DNA of 64,000 nucleotides. Source: Allobaculum sp. Allo2 (GTDB lineage: Bacteria; Bacillota_I; Bacilli_A; Erysipelotrichales; Erysipelotrichaceae). Position numbers and translations under genes: made by a program. Positions 61,860-64,000 of the stretch are shown here, in pieces. Below the pieces are notes generated by a model, which saw only the letters and a program-made list of their open reading frames with translations, searched no databases and was not told where the DNA came from. Location: the NCBI RefSeq assembly GCF_022701175.1, contig NZ_CP078088.1, forward strand, positions 930,001 to 994,000, written 5' to 3'. Position 1 is the stretch's first letter; each line of letters starts with the position of its first letter.

Positions 61860-62549
61860 TCAGTGAAAAGGCGTCATCTCATTGCGGAAGTAATCGCGAA
61901 TGATCGGAAAGACGATCGATTCGTACGTGCCGTCATACAAAAAGCGATGTTTCGCTCCATACAGATAGAGCAGACGCGTATGCGCCGGATCAAGCAGGGA
62001 AATCATGCGTTCGGAAGATTTGGCGCTGATGACCTCATCCGCCGTTCCGTGCAAAATGAGAACCGGACAGTCTACCTGCAAAATCGAATAGCGATACGTC
62101 GAGACGACTTTCAGAAACGTCTGGGTATGATTGCGGCTCAGACTGCCGGAATCCCCGTCGCTGAAGGGAAAGAGCGCTTTTCTGGCGGCGCGTTCCACCT
62201 GATAAAAATCGAGCGGGAAATAGGCCGGTGCGCAAAGCAGCAGATGCTTCACCTTGAATACGGAAGCCAGATAGGAAGAAACCACGCCGCCCATGGAAAA
62301 GCCAAGCAGGTGAACGGGACGACCCGTCGCAATCGCCTGGCGCAGTTTTTCTTCACAGCGGCCGATCCAGTCTTCCATGCGGGTATCGCCTGGATCCTGC
62401 GGATCAAAGTAATCAAAAGTCCAGACTTCAAAGCCCTGCTTTTCCAGCCACGCTTTGAGCGGATCCATCTCGTGAGAAACTCTTCGCCCGAATCCGTGAA
62501 TGGTGACGACAATATCCGGACGGTGAATAAACGGGAAATGTAAGTTCAT
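61860..62549 (-). CDS. Alpha/beta hydrolase (carboxylesterase-like)
   Basis: 229 residues, intact, minus strand, start ATG 62549 (MNLHFPFIHRPDIVVTIHGFG). HGFG forms the oxyanion hole, GFSMGG is the nucleophile elbow (Ser), HGTADEVI supplies the acidic residue and AKHRFLYD the His. The short lid region is simple, suggesting an esterase or thioesterase of small acyl substrates. No signal peptide, so cytoplasmic. It stands alone, between its terminator at 61813-61841 and the intergenic region upstream. Substrate unknown. Confidence 0.87.
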   Translation of the reverse strand: MNLHFPFIHRPDIVVTIHGFGRRVSHEMDPLKAWLEKQGFEVWTFDYFDPQDPGDTRMEDWIGRCEEKLRQAIATGRPVHLLGFSMGGVVSSYLASVFKVKHLLLCAPAYFPLDFYQVERAARKALFPFSDGDSGSLSRNHTQTFLKVVSTYRYSILQVDCPVLILHGTADEVISAKSSERMISLLDPAHTRLLYLYGAKHRFLYDGTYESIVFPIIRDYFRNEMTPFH

Positions 62550-63159
62550 GGCCGAATTATACCATGGGCAAAGATCCGGCTTCTGTCCGCTTTTCGAAGA
62601 AGGCCGTCCGCCCTGTCCAAGACGATCATCAAAAAAGAGACTGGCGGGAAAGATAACGCATAAATCCCATATTCTCGTCAGAAATGGACGAAAAAAGACG
62701 GTGAAAAAGTGCCTGAAAAAGACGAAATTTACTAAAACATCAGGCGATTTTTAACCGTTCTGTACGCGGGCAGGGAAATTTCTCAAGCGGAGAATGAGAC
62801 AAAAAGAGATAGATTAGACAACGAAAGTATAGACATATTTTGGCCGTTGTGGATTCGATTGTCAAAACGGGTCGAAAGACAGAAAATCGATGCCAAATAT
62901 GAATTTCGGCATATATGGCATTTATTCATTATTTTCTTATCCGATTATGATGATTAATTGACTATTTTCTATCTTAATACGAACTTAATGCTAATTAATG
63001 TGTTCTTAATGCAAACTTTACCCTGGTTAAATTTCCTGTGTATCCGCCTTTTCCTCGAAATATGGCATCTGATACACTTTAACCGTCAAAGAAATCAGCA
63101 GGTAAAACCTGAAGAGAACTTAGACATTTGAGAGAAATAGAAAAAGGAGCACAGCAGCC
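62550..63159. other. Intergenic region with phased TTAAT repeats and an inverted repeat
   Basis: About 610 bases. 62891-62920 is a near-perfect inverted repeat (TGCCAAATATG / GCATATATGGCA). TTAAT is repeated at 62954, 62974, 62985, 62995 and 63006 with 20, 11, 10 and 11-base steps (about one helical turn each). The RBS of the gene at 63160 is AAAAAGGAGC. Nothing else. Confidence 0.5.
62954..63010 (+). promoter_or_regulatory. Helically phased TTAAT direct repeats (candidate response-regulator site)
   Basis: Four TTAAT copies within 37 bases, spaced 11, 10 and 11 bases, plus one 20 bases further upstream, so they all lie on one face of the helix. OmpR/PhoB-type regulators bind such arrays (the Bacillus PhoP box is an 11-base-spaced TTAACA-like repeat). 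About 150 bases upstream of the gene at 63160. Confidence 0.4.
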
Positions 63160-63456
63160 ATGAAAGACGATAGACGAATGAAACTTTACCAGCTCAATTC
63201 CAACAGCCGAAACCTCCGGGCGAAAATGGTAAAATCCCTCCGCATGATGCGCGATGGAGAATTTGAAAGGGCGAATCAGGTTCTCAGCGAATCCAAGGAG
63301 GAATTCGATGAACTCAGAGAAGAAAACCGTTCCATCCAGGACGATTCCTTTGAATCTTCCATGGGATTTACGGAAGTCTTCCACGAGGCGATCGCACAGG
63401 CCAATCGGCTTTGTTCCCGCAACTGCTCGGCGATCAAATTCCACGTATACAACTGA
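63160..63456 (+). CDS. Small helical protein resembling PTS lactose/cellobiose IIA
   Basis: 98 residues, intact, start ATG 63160 behind AAAAAGGAGC. Three amphipathic helices: LNSNSRNLRAKMVKSLRMMRDGEFERANQVLSESKEEF, then DSFESSMGFTEVFHEAIAQANRL. The GEFERANQVL spacing resembles the lac-type IIA fold (GDFxKAxxLI), but the phospho-acceptor His expected near the AHxxQT position is missing (LREENRS). It could be a degenerate IIA acting as a regulator, or an unrelated helical bundle. No EIIB/EIIC genes are near. Note the phased repeats upstream. Confidence 0.5.
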   Translation: MKDDRRMKLYQLNSNSRNLRAKMVKSLRMMRDGEFERANQVLSESKEEFDELREENRSIQDDSFESSMGFTEVFHEAIAQANRLCSRNCSAIKFHVYN

Positions 63457-64000
63457 TCCATCATAATTCACACACGCCGCAGCGCACTTTGCATTTCCAG
63501 TCATAATTCGATTTATCTCTGGCAAAGGATCGTGGGTTGAATCGTCAAGCTGTGCCAGAAAGAAATCTGCTGCGAAAAAGAGTCCATGGGCAATGGGCTC
63601 TTTTTCATGCCCGTTTCTTTTGAGAAAACAAAGCGGACCGGATGGGGGATAAGAAATACGGGTGCAAAGAGAAATAGAAGAAATAGAAATATGAAATAGA
63701 AATTCAGGTTTTGAGAGAAAAATGAAGTTTGAGAAAAATAGAAAAGGGGACAGCCGATGGACATCGGCCGGTTTGGGGACGCAGAAATTCTGGGGTTTTG
63801 CCTGGATTGGACAGGCGCTCAGCAGGCTGCTTCTCCGGAAACGCGATTGAGCCTTAATATCCTCTTTATGCGGAGTCAAGAATTTTTTACACAGTCGAAA
63901 AAGGGAAACTGCAAGCGCATTTGAGACAGGCACGCATAGCCCAGATTTCAAAAGAGGACGCATGCGATCCGCCGTTCCGTCTGGATGGGGTCTGGATTCT
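63457..64000. other. Intergenic region at the window end
   Basis: About 540 bases without a credible gene; a long minus-strand frame (63079-63963) has improbable composition and overlaps the coding strand of the small gene. A terminator is at 63575-63607. Confidence 0.45.
63575..63607 (+). terminator. Terminator after the small IIA-like gene
   Basis: AAAAAGAG-T-CCAT pairs with ATGG-G-CTCTTTTT; symmetric. Confidence 0.8.

Noticed and set aside
63079..63963. 294-codon minus-strand frame at the window end
   Set aside because: Compositionally odd, no RBS, overlaps the small plus-strand gene and a terminator.
1..64000. CRISPR arrays, tRNA and rRNA genes
   Set aside because: No regularly spaced repeats, no cloverleaf with TTC arm and CCA-like end, and no rRNA signatures were seen on either strand.

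Overview
The window looks like chromosomal DNA from a Gram-positive, low-to-mid GC Bacillota (Firmicutes), most likely a gut Erysipelotrichia-type organism. That placement is inferred from conserved gene neighbourhoods (ezrA-cysteine desulfurase-thiI; rodZ-pgsA-cinA-recA; paired ymfF/ymfH-type M16 peptidases), from sortase-assembled pili, and from a large secreted GH2/CBM32 glycosidase; no rRNA is present to settle it. I recognised no tRNA, rRNA or CRISPR array.

A property that affects almost every entry: about fifty single-base indels interrupt otherwise well-conserved reading frames, nearly all of them one base missing, often in a short homopolymer. They hit essential genes (rpsD, recA, pgsA, thiI) as often as accessory ones, so they look like uncorrected sequencing or assembly errors rather than gene decay. 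I therefore give one CDS per real gene, spanning the breaks, and name the approximate break points.

Layout. 1-1.9 kb: end of rdgB, then trmL and a long gene-poor stretch. 1.9-9 kb: a secreted choline-binding-like repeat/NlpC-P60 protein, the ymfF-ymfH peptidase pair, a short SSB-like protein and two unknown genes. 9-14.2 kb: rpsD (minus strand, with its own leader), then ezrA-cysteine desulfurase-thiI. 14.4-16.7 kb: two rRNA methyltransferases (rlmA, rlmD type) ending in a strong terminator. 16.7-27.8 kb: an AT-rich intergenic zone with a candidate structured RNA, then signal peptidase I and a sortase-assembled pilus locus (backbone pilin, class C sortase, small Ser-rich pilin, roughly 1,870-residue LPETG tip adhesin). 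27.9-30.4 kb: an IS66-family element with terminal inverted repeats and an 8-bp target duplication. 30.5-34.4 kb: one roughly 1,280-residue protein of unknown function. 34.8-42.8 kb: acetyltransferase, C69 dipeptidase, TrpB2-type PLP enzyme, a PurF-like protein without the usual catalytic Cys, rhodanese and thpR. 42.8-44.6 kb: an IS4-superfamily element inserted exactly at the thpR stop codon. 44.7-53 kb: a zinc-ribbon membrane protein, a lipoprotein, a gamma-carbonic-anhydrase-like protein, an acetyltransferase, then rodZ-pgsA-cinA-recA. 53.3-58.4 kb: the secreted beta-galactosidase. 58.6-62.5 kb: pncA-pncB NAD salvage pair, a uracil-DNA-glycosylase-family protein and an alpha/beta hydrolase. 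62.5-64 kb: an intergenic region with helically phased TTAAT repeats in front of a small PTS-IIA-like protein.

Together the window mixes housekeeping (translation fidelity, sulfur relay to tRNA, cell division and shape, recombination, NAD salvage) with a surface and host-interaction module (pilus, repeat-containing cell-wall protein, glycosidase). The most unusual parts are the pilus tip adhesin with its apparently dead amidase-like domain, the candidate four-way-junction RNA upstream of the pilus locus, and the large unknown protein beside the IS66 element.
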